A stretch of 64,000 bases of DNA, taken from NCBI GenBank assembly GCA_016794505.1, contig JAEUJZ010000137.1:1-64000 (forward strand), in the 5' to 3' direction. Positions 20,365-29,269 of the stretch are shown here, piece by piece. This stretch comes from Myxococcales bacterium. GTDB taxonomy: Bacteria > Myxococcota_A > Polyangia > Palsa-1104 > JAEUJZ01. The notes under the pieces are model-generated. The model was not told where the DNA came from and ran no database searches. It saw only the letters and a program-made list of their open reading frames with translations. Each line of letters starts with the position of its first letter. The stretch's first letter is position 1. Position numbers and translations under genes: made by a program.

Positions 20365-21681
20365 TCACTTCAGACGATAGCTGCCCACGAACCCGTCGGT
20401 GTTGCCCAGCGCAAGCTGACCGCTGATCGCCGCGTTGGTCGTCCCGACCGCAAAGGCGCCGACCTGCGGGTTGTCGACGATGCCGCGCACGATGTCTTCG
20501 CCGGCCGTGCCCAGCTGCGTCGCCGATTCGGTCGTGCCATCGGCAGCCAAGCGAAAGAACGCCGCGTCTTTGCCGCCTTGATACATGCCGCCAGGCAGCG
20601 CCAAGCCAACATAGCCAGCGGCCAGCACGCCGCCTTGCGCTTGTGGCAGCAGGCCGAAGATCTCGTCCTCGAACAGCGTGCCCAAAAGACGCACCCAGCG
20701 CGGCGCACCGCTGCCGGCATCCAAGCTGGCGACGAAGCCATCGATGCGACCCAGCGGAGTCTGTCCGCTGACGGCACCCGTGCTGCGTCCAGCGACGAAC
20801 AGCGCGCCGCTTGTCCCCAGGGTGATCGCCTGCACTTCATCGTCCGCTGAGCCGCCGAACTGAGCCCCCCAGGTAACGCCCGTGCCCGGCACGAAGCGAT
20901 ACACCGCAGCGTCACGACCCCCTTGTGCAGCCTGCCCCGCCGCGACGGAATCGCTGGCCCAGCCGCCCAGATAGAAGGCGCCCTGGCCATCGCCGACAAT
21001 GCTGGTCAGCGCGTCGTCTTTGGCGCTGCCAAACTGCACCAGCGCTTCCTGCGTGCCGTCGGCGCGGTACTTGACGACAAAGGCGTCGGTCGCGCCGCGC
21101 AAGGTCTGCCCTGGTAGCGATCCAGACGTCGATCCGACGGCATAGGCGGCTCCGCTGCCATCGACGGCAACGGCGACCAGATAGTCGGCGGCCGGACTGC
21201 CAAGCTGCCGCAGCCAGTCCAGCGAGCCATCGGCCTTCACGTGCGCGATCACGGCATCGCTGAAGCCGCCCGCTCGCGTCTGTCCGGGGAACGTGCCGTC
21301 GGTGAAGCCGACGACATAGACACCGCCGCTGCTGTCGGCGGCGATGCCACGCCACTCGTCGGTCCCCGCGGTGCCGATCTGCTTTTGCCACTGCACGTTG
21401 CCGCTGGCATCCAGCTTAAGGACGTATCCATCGGCCAGCGCGCTTCCGGCTGGCGCGTCGGGAAGGCGTCCCTTGGTGGTTCCCGCGGCAAACACGCTGC
21501 TTCCCGATCGCGCAACGCCATAAAGCGCGTCGTCTTCGCTGGTTCCGACCTGGCGCTGCCACAGATCGCCGACGGCAGGCTCGGGGGGCTGACAGCCCGC
21601 GGCGATACCCCACAGACTCAGTGCTGCTGCGCCCGCGATCAGAATGCGCCGGGCGCGGCGCTGCATCTCTACGCTCGTCAT
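20365..21681 (-). CDS. SBBP-repeat beta-propeller lipoprotein
   Basis: 438 aa. A lipoprotein signal (GIAAGC, Cys about 30) is followed by seven or eight copies of a ~50-residue repeat of the type GTsEDDxxxGVAxxGSSVFAAGTT...DGYVLKLDASGNVQW, the beta-propeller repeat known as SBBP. Repeats run to the C-terminus with no other domain. The protein should sit on the outer membrane or cell surface; the function of such propellers is not established, with adhesion or ligand binding usually assumed. A GAGGAG site precedes the ATG. It diverges from the M36 metalloprotease gene. Confidence 0.85.
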   Translation of the reverse strand: MTSVEMQRRARRILIAGAAALSLWGIAAGCQPPEPAVGDLWQRQVGTSEDDALYGVARSGSSVFAAGTTKGRLPDAPAGSALADGYVLKLDASGNVQWQKQIGTAGTDEWRGIAADSSGGVYVVGFTDGTFPGQTRAGGFSDAVIAHVKADGSLDWLRQLGSPAADYLVAVAVDGSGAAYAVGSTSGSLPGQTLRGATDAFVVKYRADGTQEALVQFGSAKDDALTSIVGDGQGAFYLGGWASDSVAAGQAAQGGRDAAVYRFVPGTGVTWGAQFGGSADDEVQAITLGTSGALFVAGRSTGAVSGQTPLGRIDGFVASLDAGSGAPRWVRLLGTLFEDEIFGLLPQAQGGVLAAGYVGLALPGGMYQGGKDAAFFRLAADGTTESATQLGTAGEDIVRGIVDNPQVGAFAVGTTNAAISGQLALGNTDGFVGSYRLK

Positions 21682-21856
21682 GTATTGGCTCCTCGTGCTG
21701 CGTCCGCTGCGATTGCGGATTCGCTGCGATTCTTCCCTGCGACAAGCCCCTCACGCAAGCCAAGCGGCGGGCTGTGCTGCAGGCTTGCCCCGTCCCCAGC
21801 AAATGCTGATACGCTGCGCCGCACCTCGGCCATGCCGATTGGGAGGTCAAGCAACC

Positions 21857-24800
21857 ATGACGCGAACTGTCTTCCGACCGCGCTCTGCCCGCTTTGCAGC
21901 GAAGAGCGCCCTATTTTCGGGGCTTACCGTGGCCCAGCTTCTTTTGGTTGGCTGCTCGGTAGAACCCGCCCAGCAGCCTAGCCTGCAGTCGCAGACCGCG
22001 CCGGATCGCTATGTCGCGCATCGCGATCCCGAAGCGGGTGCCCCGACGTTCATCTGGTTGGATCAGCAGCCGCAACAAGGCGATGCCACGACGGTAGCCT
22101 TCCGCGTGCTGCACAGCCTAGCCAGCACCTATGGCATGGACGAAGACGCCCTCGCTGCCACGCGATTGGCCGATCTGCACGACATCGGACAGGGCGCGAT
22201 CATCGCCCGTTTCGAGCAGCACGTGGACGGACTTGAGGTCTTTCGCCACAGCCTAAACATCGCGCTGTCCCGCGATATGCGGCCGGTGGCAGCGACGGGG
22301 TTCTTGGCCCAGCACAGCAAGGCGACACGCTCTGAGTTCGCGCTGGATTCCGATGCAGCAGTGGCGCGAGCCATCCGCCAGATGACCGGGGCCGAGACAA
22401 CGCCCACGTCGCTGCCCAAGAGCCAGAGCAAGTACGAGACGCACGCGGTGCCCGCGTTTGCCGTCGCTGGTCAGCGCTATTCAGCAGCCACGCCACCGCG
22501 CAGCAAGCGGGTGTGGTTTGTGCAAGGTGGCCAGCTGGTACCGGCGTACTACGTCGAGCTCGATCTTTCGATCGGCGATCAGCCCGACTCCGAGCTGCGC
22601 TCGTACGTCATCGCAGCCAGCGATGGTGCGGTGCTGTTCCAAAACGAGCTGACCGCTGGGGACTCGTATACCTATCGCGTGTGGGCCGACAAAGCGCCCA
22701 GCTTCCAGCCTTGGGATGGCCCGCACGGCAACGAATTCACGCCGCACCCGACGGGAAAAAAGGACGGCACGTCTCTGAGCTTCGTCGCGTCGCAGCTGGT
22801 CACGGCCGAAAGCACGGGCTTTTCCAAGAAAGATCCCTGGCTGCCGGCCATGGCGATGGAGGCACGTGGCAACAACGCCGTAGCGTATGCCGACGTCAAG
22901 TCACCCGACGGATACAACATGGGCGACGTCATGCTGAAGCCAAGCATGCCGGGGACGTTCGACTATGCCCTGAATATCCCGATGGACGATCCGGCGAAGG
23001 ACGACGTCACCAAGCAGGCGGTCACGACGAACTTCTTCTATATCGTGAACTACCTGCACGACACGTTCTACGACGCGGGCTGGGATGAAAAATCGCGCAA
23101 CCCGCAGCTCGACAACTTCGGCCGCGGTGGCGTCGACAAGGACCCGATTCGCGCCGAGGCCCAGGACTATACCGGGCGCAACAACGCCAATGCATCGACC
23201 CCTGCGGACGGATCATCGCCGCGCATCCAGATGTACTTGTTCGATCCACAGGAAGACGCGCTGCGCGTCACCATGCCCATGGATCTGGCCAAGACACTGA
23301 CCGTGGGCAAGGCGTCCTTTGGCGCGCAGAGGTACGACATCACAGCCGAGGTCATGCCCGCCAACGACGGCATGGGCATGAGCCCCAGCGACGGCTGCGA
23401 GAAGCCCTATGTCAACGCCATGGCGGTCAAGGACAAGATCGCGCTGGTCGATCGCGGCAACTGCTACTTCGAGGACAAGGCGTATAACGCCCAGGTCAGC
23501 GGTGCCAAGGCTGTGATCATCGTCAACAACGTCGCGGATCCGCCCGGTGGCATGGCCCCTGCGCCGACGCCGCCGCCGATGCCGGTGACCATTCCAGCGC
23601 TCATGATCACGCAGGCCGATGGCAATGCGATCCGCGCCAAGATCATGGGCGGGACTGCAGTGACTGCGTCCTTTAAGGCGACGCTCACGAACAACGACAG
23701 CTCTCTAGACGGGCACATCGTCACGCATGAGTGGGGCCACGTGCTGTCGAACCGTCTGATCGGCAACGCCAACGGTCTTTCAAACAACCAAGGCCGCTCG
23801 ATGGGCGAAGGGTGGAGCGACTTCGTCGCGCTGCTCGCCACCACGCGCCCAGAAGACGTCATGAACAAGGCGAACGTCGACTGGAAAGGCGCGTTCGCAG
23901 CCGCTGCATACTCGCTGGGTCCGGCAGGAAACTCGGCGTATGACGGCATTCGCCGCTATCCGTACTCGATCGACATGGCGAAGAACCCGCTTATGTTCCG
24001 CCACATCGCCAATGGCACGCCGCTGCCGATGACGCCGCCACCTGCCTTTGGTCAGACGGGAAGCAGCAACGCCGAAGTCCACAACAGCGGCGAAGTCTGG
24101 GCCAACATGCTGTGGGAATGCTACGTCGCGCTCTTGAAAGACACGGCGCGCTACACGTTCGCGCAGGCCACGCAGGCCATGCGCGAGTACTTGGTTGCCT
24201 CGCTGAAGTTGACGCCGAACGCACCGACGATGGTCGAGGCCCGCGATGCCGTTCTGGCCGCCGCGCTGGCCAAGAACCAAAAGGACTTCGAGCTGTTCGC
24301 GCAGGCCTTCGCCCGTCGCGGAATGGGCGTTGGGGCGGTTGCTCCACCGCGTAGCTCCAGCTCGCATACGCCCGTCAAAGAAAGCACAGGGTACGGCGGC
24401 GCCATCGAGATCGAGTCCATCACGCTGAGCGATTCCCTGCGCTCCTGCGATAGCGACGGCATCCTCGACAACCGCGAGCGCGGCCAGCTGATCGTCAAGA
24501 TCCGCAACACCGGCTGGGTGCCGCTCAGCCCACGAGCCCGCATCACGTCTGAGAACCCGGCGCTGCGCTTCCCACGTGGAGCGCAGATCGGCTTCCCGAC
24601 TGTGCCGCCGTATCAAAGCGTCACTGGCCGTGTGGAAGTCGCGCTGGATGGTGCAGCCTCGACAACGGAGCTTTTGCTGCGCTTGAGCATTGATGCTAGC
24701 GGCCTCGCCCAACCAGGCCCAGTGGTGGCCAGCGACGCCTTCTCGGTGAACTACAACCTTGAGCAAGGTTCCTCGACGGAAGACCGCATGGACGATGCAG

Positions 24801-25372
24801 GCATGGGCTGGACAGCGGCGGGCGACAGCAAGCTCGACACGCAGGGCCCGTGGAAGCACGTGCGCAGTGGGGCCGGCGGGACTTGGTCGATCGCTGACTC
24901 GCCCTTGGCTTCGGATCAGTGGCTGATCACGCCGGCTCTGCAAGTTGGCAGCGGGCCCTTTGGCTTTACGCTGTTGCATCGCTATAGCTTCGAGGCCGAT
25001 ACCTTCACGTTCTATGACGGCGGCGTAATCGAGGTCAGCACCGACGACGGCATGACCTGGGCCGACATCGCGGCGTCGTTCAAGAGCAACGGCTACAACG
25101 CGACGCTGTGGTCGCTCAATGGACCGCTTAAGAGCCGCCGCGCCTTCTCGGGCAACAGCAGCGGGTACCCCGGCTTCATCACGACGACGGTCGACTTTGG
25201 CACGCTGTACGCAGGCAAGACCGTCAAGCTGCGTTTCCGCGTTGGCACCGACGCCGACGTTGGCGCCAACGGCTGGGATCTGGATCAGATCAGCTTCTCG
25301 GGTCTGACCAACACGCCGTTCCCACAGCGACGTGCCAACAGCGCATCCTGCCCGCTCTTGCCGACGCCATAG
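21857..25372 (+). CDS. Fungalysin-type (M36) secreted metalloprotease lipoprotein
   Basis: 1171 aa from ATG 21857, which has a GGGAGG ribosome site. Lipoprotein signal (LLLVGCS, Cys about 33). An N-terminal propeptide follows (about 60-260; YGMDEDAL, QHVDGLEVFRHSLNIAL), then the M36 catalytic domain (VTTNFFYIVNYLHDTFYDAG) interrupted by a PA domain (about 500-600; IALVDRGNCYFEDKAYNAQ), then the zinc site HEWGH (His624, Glu625, His628) and the downstream GEGWSDF Glu ligand. The C-terminal ~280 residues form beta-rich domains ending in a jelly-roll-like ANGWDLDQISFSG. An extracellular endopeptidase fitting predatory or scavenging nutrition. Confidence 0.92.
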   Translation: MTRTVFRPRSARFAAKSALFSGLTVAQLLLVGCSVEPAQQPSLQSQTAPDRYVAHRDPEAGAPTFIWLDQQPQQGDATTVAFRVLHSLASTYGMDEDALAATRLADLHDIGQGAIIARFEQHVDGLEVFRHSLNIALSRDMRPVAATGFLAQHSKATRSEFALDSDAAVARAIRQMTGAETTPTSLPKSQSKYETHAVPAFAVAGQRYSAATPPRSKRVWFVQGGQLVPAYYVELDLSIGDQPDSELRSYVIAASDGAVLFQNELTAGDSYTYRVWADKAPSFQPWDGPHGNEFTPHPTGKKDGTSLSFVASQLVTAESTGFSKKDPWLPAMAMEARGNNAVAYADVKSPDGYNMGDVMLKPSMPGTFDYALNIPMDDPAKDDVTKQAVTTNFFYIVNYLHDTFYDAGWDEKSRNPQLDNFGRGGVDKDPIRAEAQDYTGRNNANASTPADGSSPRIQMYLFDPQEDALRVTMPMDLAKTLTVGKASFGAQRYDITAEVMPANDGMGMSPSDGCEKPYVNAMAVKDKIALVDRGNCYFEDKAYNAQVSGAKAVIIVNNVADPPGGMAPAPTPPPMPVTIPALMITQADGNAIRAKIMGGTAVTASFKATLTNNDSSLDGHIVTHEWGHVLSNRLIGNANGLSNNQGRSMGEGWSDFVALLATTRPEDVMNKANVDWKGAFAAAAYSLGPAGNSAYDGIRRYPYSIDMAKNPLMFRHIANGTPLPMTPPPAFGQTGSSNAEVHNSGEVWANMLWECYVALLKDTARYTFAQATQAMREYLVASLKLTPNAPTMVEARDAVLAAALAKNQKDFELFAQAFARRGMGVGAVAPPRSSSSHTPVKESTGYGGAIEIESITLSDSLRSCDSDGILDNRERGQLIVKIRNTGWVPLSPRARITSENPALRFPRGAQIGFPTVPPYQSVTGRVEVALDGAASTTELLLRLSIDASGLAQPGPVVASDAFSVNYNLEQGSSTEDRMDDAGMGWTAAGDSKLDTQGPWKHVRSGAGGTWSIADSPLASDQWLITPALQVGSGPFGFTLLHRYSFEADTFTFYDGGVIEVSTDDGMTWADIAASFKSNGYNATLWSLNGPLKSRRAFSGNSSGYPGFITTTVDFGTLYAGKTVKLRFRVGTDADVGANGWDLDQISFSGLTNTPFPQRRANSASCPLLPTP

Positions 25373-25467
25373 CCACGTCCGTCCACGGAAATTCTGTGCT
25401 CCCCGCGCGGGCTCACCGTGCAAAATAGAAAGGTCGCGCAACACGCGCCTTCCTGGGGAGACACAGA

Positions 25468-25947
25468 ATGTCGTTGCCCGCATCCACCCCACCCAGTGGT
25501 TCCATGACACGTCGCCACTTCCTGCTGGCGACCTACTCTGCCCTGCTGACCGTCGCTGCACTGGGCGTCGTGCAGAGCGGCTGTGGTTCCGCCATTCGCA
25601 TGGTGGCTCAGCGCCCCGAGCTGATGACTCCGGGCGCGCTGCGCATTGTCCTTCTTGAAACCGACGAGAACCTCATCACCGTCGACGTCTTCAACCAGAC
25701 CAGCGCCCCCATGGTGATCTATCGCGACTCGGTGATGCTCAGTACGCCCAGCGGCATGCGCGCCCGCATGCGCGGCGGCGTCGGCCATGTCTACACCGTG
25801 CCGCCGGGAGGCGTGCATAAGCTCCGCGTGCGGTACGACTTGTATGGTCTGCGCCGCGGCGATCAGGTTGCGATGGTCTTTCAGAACGCGATCGTCATCA
25901 ATGGTCAGCCAGTCCCCGTCGAGCCACTGCCCTTCATCCTGCAGTGA
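25468..25947 (+). CDS. Small lipoprotein of unknown function
   Basis: 159 aa with a GGGGAG ribosome site. The N-terminal region holds RRHFLLATYSALLTVAALGVVQSGCGSA, a signal sequence starting with a twin-Arg-like RRHF and ending in a lipobox Cys (about 39). The mature part of ~120 residues reads like one small beta-sandwich (LRIVLLETDENLITVDVFNQTSAPMVIY). I do not recognise the family. It follows the M36 protease by 96 bp on the same strand, but a link is only positional. Confidence 0.6.
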   Translation: MSLPASTPPSGSMTRRHFLLATYSALLTVAALGVVQSGCGSAIRMVAQRPELMTPGALRIVLLETDENLITVDVFNQTSAPMVIYRDSVMLSTPSGMRARMRGGVGHVYTVPPGGVHKLRVRYDLYGLRRGDQVAMVFQNAIVINGQPVPVEPLPFILQ

Positions 25948-26010
25948 ATCAACCAAACAATAGACCTGCTCGCGCATCCCAAGCGACCTAGCCCCGTATC
26001 GTAGGCGCTC

Positions 26011-26619
26011 ATGCATGGCACAACGATTCAACTGATTCGGGGCGCGCCGCCGTCCGCGCTGCTCGAAACGATCGCAGAACTCGAAGTGCAGTCGATGCAG
26101 GGCGAAGCTGCGCTCTGGGGCAGAGCGGGACTCGAAGCGACGCTGGCCGCGCCACATGCAGGCGCTGCGATCTTGTCTGTGGAAGATCAAGCGGCTGCAT
26201 ACTGCCTGTTTACGATGCTGGCGGGCGAATGCGAGATTTTGCAGATCGCCACGGCGCCTGGTCTGCAGCGTCGAGGCATTGGCCGATCCTTGCTGCAGGC
26301 TGTGCTCGCGCATGCGGCCAAGCATGGCTGCGAGCGCACGCTGCTTGAAGTCCGTCGCGGCAACCTCGCAGCCCGCCGCCTGTACGAGTCGCTTGGCTTC
26401 TCTGTCGACGGAGTGCGTCGAGGCTACTACCGCCACGGCGGCGATCCACCATCAACCGATCACGATGCGCTGCTTATGTCCTGCTGGCTCGCCGCCCAAA
26501 TACCGCCCACGCGCAGCGCCGCAAACACGGAAGATTCCGAGGTCTCCGACGGACAGACGGCACAAATCGCCCGCATCACTTACCCCGTAGATTGTGGAAC
26601 CGCAGATCGGATAAGATGA
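26011..26619 (+). CDS. rimI: RimI-type GNAT N-acetyltransferase
   Basis: 202 aa. A GNAT domain with the acetyl-CoA-binding motif VAPGLQRRGIGRSLL (here IATAPGLQRRGIG), LEVRRGNLAARRLYESLGF and GVRRGYYR, the hallmarks of RimI enzymes that acetylate the N-terminal residue of ribosomal protein S18 and other proteins. It is about 40 residues longer than usual through a polar C-terminal tail. The start has no ribosome site; TATCGT lies 8 nt before the ATG. The stop is 13 nt before the kinase gene, so they are probably co-transcribed. Confidence 0.85.
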   Translation: MHGTTIQLIRGAPPSALLETIAELEVQSMQGEAALWGRAGLEATLAAPHAGAAILSVEDQAAAYCLFTMLAGECEILQIATAPGLQRRGIGRSLLQAVLAHAAKHGCERTLLEVRRGNLAARRLYESLGFSVDGVRRGYYRHGGDPPSTDHDALLMSCWLAAQIPPTRSAANTEDSEVSDGQTAQIARITYPVDCGTADRIR

Positions 26620-26632
26620 ATTTCGCAGCCGG

Positions 26633-28330
26633 ATGCCGAGTGAAGGTCAAAATGCCGCGTCGCTGATCGGCCGTACTATCGGCGGTCGGTACACAATCAA
26701 AGCGACCATCGGATCTGGTGGTATGGGGCACGTTTACCGCGCGACCCAGGCCCCGATCAATCGCGAGGTCGCGATCAAAGTCCTGCGCGTGGATCTTGCC
26801 CACCAGGAAGGCGTCGCTGAGCGCTTCAAGCGCGAAGCGAGAGCCGCCAGCATGATCCAGCACCCCAACGCCATCACCATCTTCGACTTCGATCAGGATG
26901 GCGACATCCTGTACTTGGCGATGGAGTTTCTATCGGGCGAGACGCTGCGCCAGCGCCTGCGTCGCGATCCGCCGATGGAAATCCAAGAAGCCCTGGACAT
27001 GTTCGAAGCGATGGCGGGCGCGCTGGGGGCCGCGCACAAGGTCGGCGTGGTCCATCGCGATCTCAAGCCCGACAACATCTTCTTAGCCAAGTTTGATGCC
27101 GTTGGCCAAGTCGTAAAGGTCCTCGACTTTGGCCTCGCCAAGCTCTTGGATCGCGCCGCAGACAACGACGGCCTGGTGACGGAAGCCAACCTGCGCCTGG
27201 GCACTCCGCGCTACATGGCGCCTGAGCAGGCACTGGGCATCCAACCGATCGACTCGCGCTGCGACGTCTATGCCCTGGGTCTTTTGCTGTATGAGATGCT
27301 GGCCCAGCGCGCTCCGTTCGTCGGAGACGACGGCATGGAGGTCCTTGCGCAGCGTCTGCGCCGGGAAGCGCCGCGTATCTCGACCATCGTCCCGGCCAAG
27401 AACTTTGGCGAGCAGATCGACGAGCTCTTGGCATCGATGCTCAAGCGCGATCGCGATCAGCGCCCGCAGGACGCCAACGTTGTTCTGCAAAAGCTGCGTG
27501 ACATCCGCAAGGCCAACCAGGTCTTCCGTGTGGATGAGAGCGCCCAAGCCGCGGACGCGCATGCAGGTGGCGGACGTAGCCATGAGGGCATACGCCCGGT
27601 TCGGCCGGCGACTGCTGGGGCCATCGCCGCCATTCGTCCGGGCGGCCCGGCGAGCAAGCCGGCGGAAGCCATGGTGCGTCTGGATCAAGATGACTTCCCC
27701 GAGAAGCCGACCGTAGTCGTCGATCCCGGAGCGATGGACAGCCCCGCCGCCATGGCCGCGGCTGCTCTGGGTCGTTCCAGCCCCGGAATGCACGCCATGG
27801 CCTCGGCCCCATCGGGGCCACCCATGCCCCAGCAGTCTTCCTATGCTGCCGCGGCTGCCTCGCAAATGGGAGTGCCAGCGCTGCCGCCATCGGGTCAGCT
27901 GCCGTATGCCGGGGCATCCGCGGTTTCCAACACCACGCTGCCCAGCGCCGGCCTGTCCGCTGAACGCTCGCAAGCCGCTACGCCGGGGCGTCGTCGAACG
28001 CTGTTGATCGTGGTCGCAGTCATTGTGATCGCCGTGCTGGCACCAGTCATTGCGTTGATCGTCCGTTCGACCAGCAGCCGTGGAGGAGACGACCACGGCG
28101 ACCCGACAGGCGGTCCCGACACGCCGCCCAAGAAGCTCGTCACGCCGCCCAAGGACCCCACGCCCAAGGACCCCGAGGTCAAATCGACGCCCGATCCGAC
28201 GCCCGATCCTCCAAGCTCGGATCCAAACAAGGGCGGCAAGAAGGGCAAGGGCGGCAAAACCAAGTCAAACACCAAGCCGAAAGACAGCGGCAAGAAAGAG
28301 TCGCCCAAGAAGGAAGCTTCGCCCTTCTGA
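26633..28330 (+). CDS. PknB-type membrane Ser/Thr protein kinase
   Basis: 565 aa. The kinase domain fills about residues 18-295: IGSGGMGHVYRA, VAIKVLR lysine, VVHRDLKPDN catalytic loop, LDFGLAK, GTPRYMAPEQ. All catalytic residues are present. A Pro/Ala/Gly-rich juxtamembrane linker (about 300-450) leads to one transmembrane helix (about 456-480) and a short outside tail made of Pro/Asp/Lys repeats (KDPTPKDPE, GKKGKGGK) with no sensor domain. The very basic tail could sit against the envelope. It is 13 nt behind rimI. Confidence 0.95.
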   Translation: MPSEGQNAASLIGRTIGGRYTIKATIGSGGMGHVYRATQAPINREVAIKVLRVDLAHQEGVAERFKREARAASMIQHPNAITIFDFDQDGDILYLAMEFLSGETLRQRLRRDPPMEIQEALDMFEAMAGALGAAHKVGVVHRDLKPDNIFLAKFDAVGQVVKVLDFGLAKLLDRAADNDGLVTEANLRLGTPRYMAPEQALGIQPIDSRCDVYALGLLLYEMLAQRAPFVGDDGMEVLAQRLRREAPRISTIVPAKNFGEQIDELLASMLKRDRDQRPQDANVVLQKLRDIRKANQVFRVDESAQAADAHAGGGRSHEGIRPVRPATAGAIAAIRPGGPASKPAEAMVRLDQDDFPEKPTVVVDPGAMDSPAAMAAAALGRSSPGMHAMASAPSGPPMPQQSSYAAAAASQMGVPALPPSGQLPYAGASAVSNTTLPSAGLSAERSQAATPGRRRTLLIVVAVIVIAVLAPVIALIVRSTSSRGGDDHGDPTGGPDTPPKKLVTPPKDPTPKDPEVKSTPDPTPDPPSSDPNKGGKKGKGGKTKSNTKPKDSGKKESPKKEASPF

Positions 28331-28399
28331 CGATGTCTGCGCCCTCCGCGGCTCCTTTTCCTCTCCGCCCCACTCACGTGGCGTGATATTTGGGGAGTC

Positions 28400-29269
28400 A
28401 TGTCGACGCCCCACGCAACGGACGCACCCAACCCATCGGTGGCCACGGATGCAGATTCCTCGACGCTTCGCCTAAGCGGCGCGGCGCTGATCCTGGGATC
28501 CTCAAGTGGCTTTGGTGAAGCAATCGCGCTGGAATTAGCGCGCCGCGGCATGGACATCTATGGCGTTCATCTCGATCGCCGCAGCACCATGCCGCACGTC
28601 GAACGAATCGTGTCGCAGATCCGTCAGCTAGGTCGCAAGGCCGAGTTCTTCAACGTCAACGCCGCTGACGAAGGCAAGCGCAAGGAAGTCGCGGACCGCG
28701 TGGCTGCAGCAACAGAGAAAGACGAGAGCCCTCGCGTGCGGGTGCTGGTTCACTCGCTGGCCTTTGGCACGCTGCGACCGTTTGTGCCTCCGGCAAGCGG
28801 CGAAGCCAGTGAGCTGATCGGCAAGCCGCACATGGACATGACGTGCGACGTGATGGCTCACTCCCTGCTGTACTGGACGCAGGATCTGCTCGGCCGAGGC
28901 TTGCTGTCGCGCGGATCGCGCATCTTTGCCATGACCTCTGCCGGAGGACACCGCGTCATCGGCAGCTATGGCGCCGTGTCGGCCGCCAAGGCAGCGCTTG
29001 AGTCCCATGTGCGGCAGCTTGCGTTTGAGCTGGCACCGCGCGGCATCACGTCGAACTCTCTGTGCGCCGGGGTGACGGATACGCCAGCTCTGCGCAAGAT
29101 CCCCGGCAGCGAAGCGATGATGCGCGTCGCCACGCAGCGAAACCCTGCGGGTCGCTTGACGACGCCGCAGGATGTTGCCAACGCCGTCGCAGTGCTCAGT
29201 CATCCACTGTCCGGCTGGATCACCGGCAACGTCATCCACGTCGACGGCGGCGAGGACATCGCTGGCTAG
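28400..29269 (+). CDS. FabL-like enoyl-ACP reductase (short-chain dehydrogenase family)
   Basis: 289 aa. A Rossmann start LILGSSSGFGEAIALELARRG and the active-site stretch SYGAVSAAKAALESHVRQLAFELAPRGI, with Tyr and Lys six residues apart (Y-x6-K). That spacing belongs to enoyl-ACP reductases rather than to classical SDRs (Y-x3-K). The rest (AGRLTTPQDVANAVAVLSH, GNVIHVDGGED) resembles FabL of Bacillus. It would reduce the 2-enoyl double bond with NAD(P)H in fatty-acid or polyketide synthesis. A GGGGAG site lies unusually close to the ATG. Its stop overlaps the convergent histidine kinase stop by 4 nt. Confidence 0.8.
   Translation: MSTPHATDAPNPSVATDADSSTLRLSGAALILGSSSGFGEAIALELARRGMDIYGVHLDRRSTMPHVERIVSQIRQLGRKAEFFNVNAADEGKRKEVADRVAAATEKDESPRVRVLVHSLAFGTLRPFVPPASGEASELIGKPHMDMTCDVMAHSLLYWTQDLLGRGLLSRGSRIFAMTSAGGHRVIGSYGAVSAAKAALESHVRQLAFELAPRGITSNSLCAGVTDTPALRKIPGSEAMMRVATQRNPAGRLTTPQDVANAVAVLSHPLSGWITGNVIHVDGGEDIAG

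Noticed and set aside
23780..25561. 593-aa open frame on the minus strand
   Set aside because: It is antisense to the M36 protease gene, whose plus-strand product has clear domains; the minus frame has only Arg/Ala-rich sequence without family features.
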